Assembly (NCBI GenBank): GCA_016197225.1
Contig: JACPWC010000056.1
Location: 124,001 to 188,000, forward strand
Length of the DNA stretch: 64,000 nucleotides
Origin: Chloroflexota bacterium
GTDB lineage: Bacteria; Chloroflexota; Anaerolineae; Anaerolineales; VGOW01
Direction of reading: 5' to 3'
The position numbers and the translations under genes were made by a program. Below the pieces are notes generated by a model that worked only from the letters and a program-made list of their open reading frames with translations, was not told where the DNA came from and ran no database searches. This document shows positions 63,558 through 64,000 of this stretch, one piece after another; position 1 is the stretch's first letter; every line of letters begins with the position of its first letter.

Positions 63558-64000
63558 ATGAAAAGCTTTCTCGCTTTGTTGTTAATGATGGTGTCAATCG
63601 GGGCCTGCGCCCCGCCGCGTCAAACGCCAGTCGTCGTCGCGCCCACCCAGGCCCCTGCCCCCGTCTTCACTTTGGCGCCGGCGTTGCCCACCTCGTTACC
63701 AACCTCAACCCCGGTTGCCGCCATTGAGCCTTCGCCACTCCCCACCCTTGCCCCCGAAAAACTCGTCCAGTTTGCCTGGTTCTACAAAGCGCCCACCAAC
63801 GTTGATCTGGAGACGCTGGTCGCCAATTACGATACATTCATCCTCACTCACAAGGATGAAGAGATCCGCGACACCTTGCGAGCCTATGGTGTGGACGCCC
63901 CGATTTTACAGTACATGCGCTTCGACGCCATCAATGACCCCGACTCGTGCAAGGCCACGCCGCGAGGCAATCAGGCCGCTTACCTTGAGGGCGACTTCTG
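63558..64000 (+). CDS. Lipoprotein, putative glycoside hydrolase, 3' end cut by window edge
   Basis: The frame opens at the ATG at 63558 and is still open at 64000 (147 residues seen). A lipoprotein signal (LLLMMVSIGACAPP) is followed by a Pro/Thr/Ala linker to residue about 70. Then comes text of a putative glycosyl-hydrolase barrel (LVQFAWFYKAPTNVDLETLV, NYDTFILTHKDEEIRDTLRA, APILQYMRFDAINDPDSC). The family looks like the uncharacterised GHL15-type hydrolases common in Chloroflexota. Activity is not proven. Confidence 0.75.
   Translation, partial: MKSFLALLLMMVSIGACAPPRQTPVVVAPTQAPAPVFTLAPALPTSLPTSTPVAAIEPSPLPTLAPEKLVQFAWFYKAPTNVDLETLVANYDTFILTHKDEEIRDTLRAYGVDAPILQYMRFDAINDPDSCKATPRGNQAAYLEGDF

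Overview
The window looks like a 64 kb piece of a GC-rich bacterial chromosome, most likely Chloroflexota of the Anaerolineae type. The pointers are indirect: several lipoproteins with Thr/Pro-rich linkers after the lipobox, a LexA operator of the GAAC-N4-GTTC kind, a T-box and a c-di-GMP-I riboswitch in a genome with many Tat-exported proteins, and palindromic small repeats between genes. No 16S rRNA is present, so the placement is inference.

Layout. 1-9.5 kb: fatty-acid/redox and housekeeping genes (truncated alcohol dehydrogenase, membrane protein, acyl-CoA dehydrogenase, hydrolase, recR, ybaB, dnaX), then tatA, a LysM/lamin-tail protein and a YacP-type NYN protein. 9.7-11.3 kb: small protein, PAP2 phosphatase, MobA-like nucleotidyltransferase. 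11.8-22.2 kb: a formate dehydrogenase locus. The catalytic subunit is a selenoprotein read through an in-frame TGA at 13195 with a SECIS hairpin behind it. It is followed by the four-cluster iron-sulfur subunit and an NrfD-type membrane subunit, and then by fdhE, an Mrp-type Fe-S carrier and fdhD. This locus is split by a DUF4386-like gene carrying an integron attC site at its 3' end. 22.2-36.4 kb: mutY, GNAT, response regulator, Gfo/Idh oxidoreductase, lipA, Uma2 nuclease, aldo/keto reductase, an acyl-CoA dehydrogenase/phosphotransferase pair, lipB, dienelactone hydrolase, PHP phosphatase, cysS, thioesterase and an LVIVD lipoprotein. 36.5-39 kb: cold-shock protein and typA/bipA.

39-41.4 kb is a foreign-looking island on the minus strand. 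Two proteins with nuclease-like PD-(D/E)XK motifs are separated by a second attC site. A degraded group II intron 3' end (domains V and VI) lies beyond the last gene in antisense orientation. No integron integrase is visible, so these look like isolated gene cassettes. 41.9-47.6 kb: L,D-transpeptidase, homocysteine methyltransferase, S41 protease, DinB, YciI, tag and lexA; tag and lexA are divergent and each carries its own SOS box. 47.6-49.5 kb: a c-di-GMP-I riboswitch leads into a broken subtilase gene ending in nine tandem FGQWAGG heptads.

49.6-64 kb: a giant adenylate cyclase/ATPase/TPR regulator, creatininase, SGNH hydrolase, a prolyl oligopeptidase relic and leuS. A T-box leader lies upstream of leuS, with a small alpha/beta hydrolase gene between them. 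Then come two tRNA-Ala genes, a FecR/MopE/TSP3 lipoprotein, a nitroreductase, a Tat-exported PotD-like binding protein, tRNA-Pro and the start of a putative glycoside hydrolase lipoprotein.

A second theme runs through the whole window. About a dozen gene junctions carry imperfect hairpins whose arms are built from short iterated words (for example AACGGATT, GACGAATG, AGAGGTC, CCAATAA). Similar palindromes sit inside coding sequences (dnaX, fdhE, homocysteine methyltransferase, leuS) without breaking the frame.
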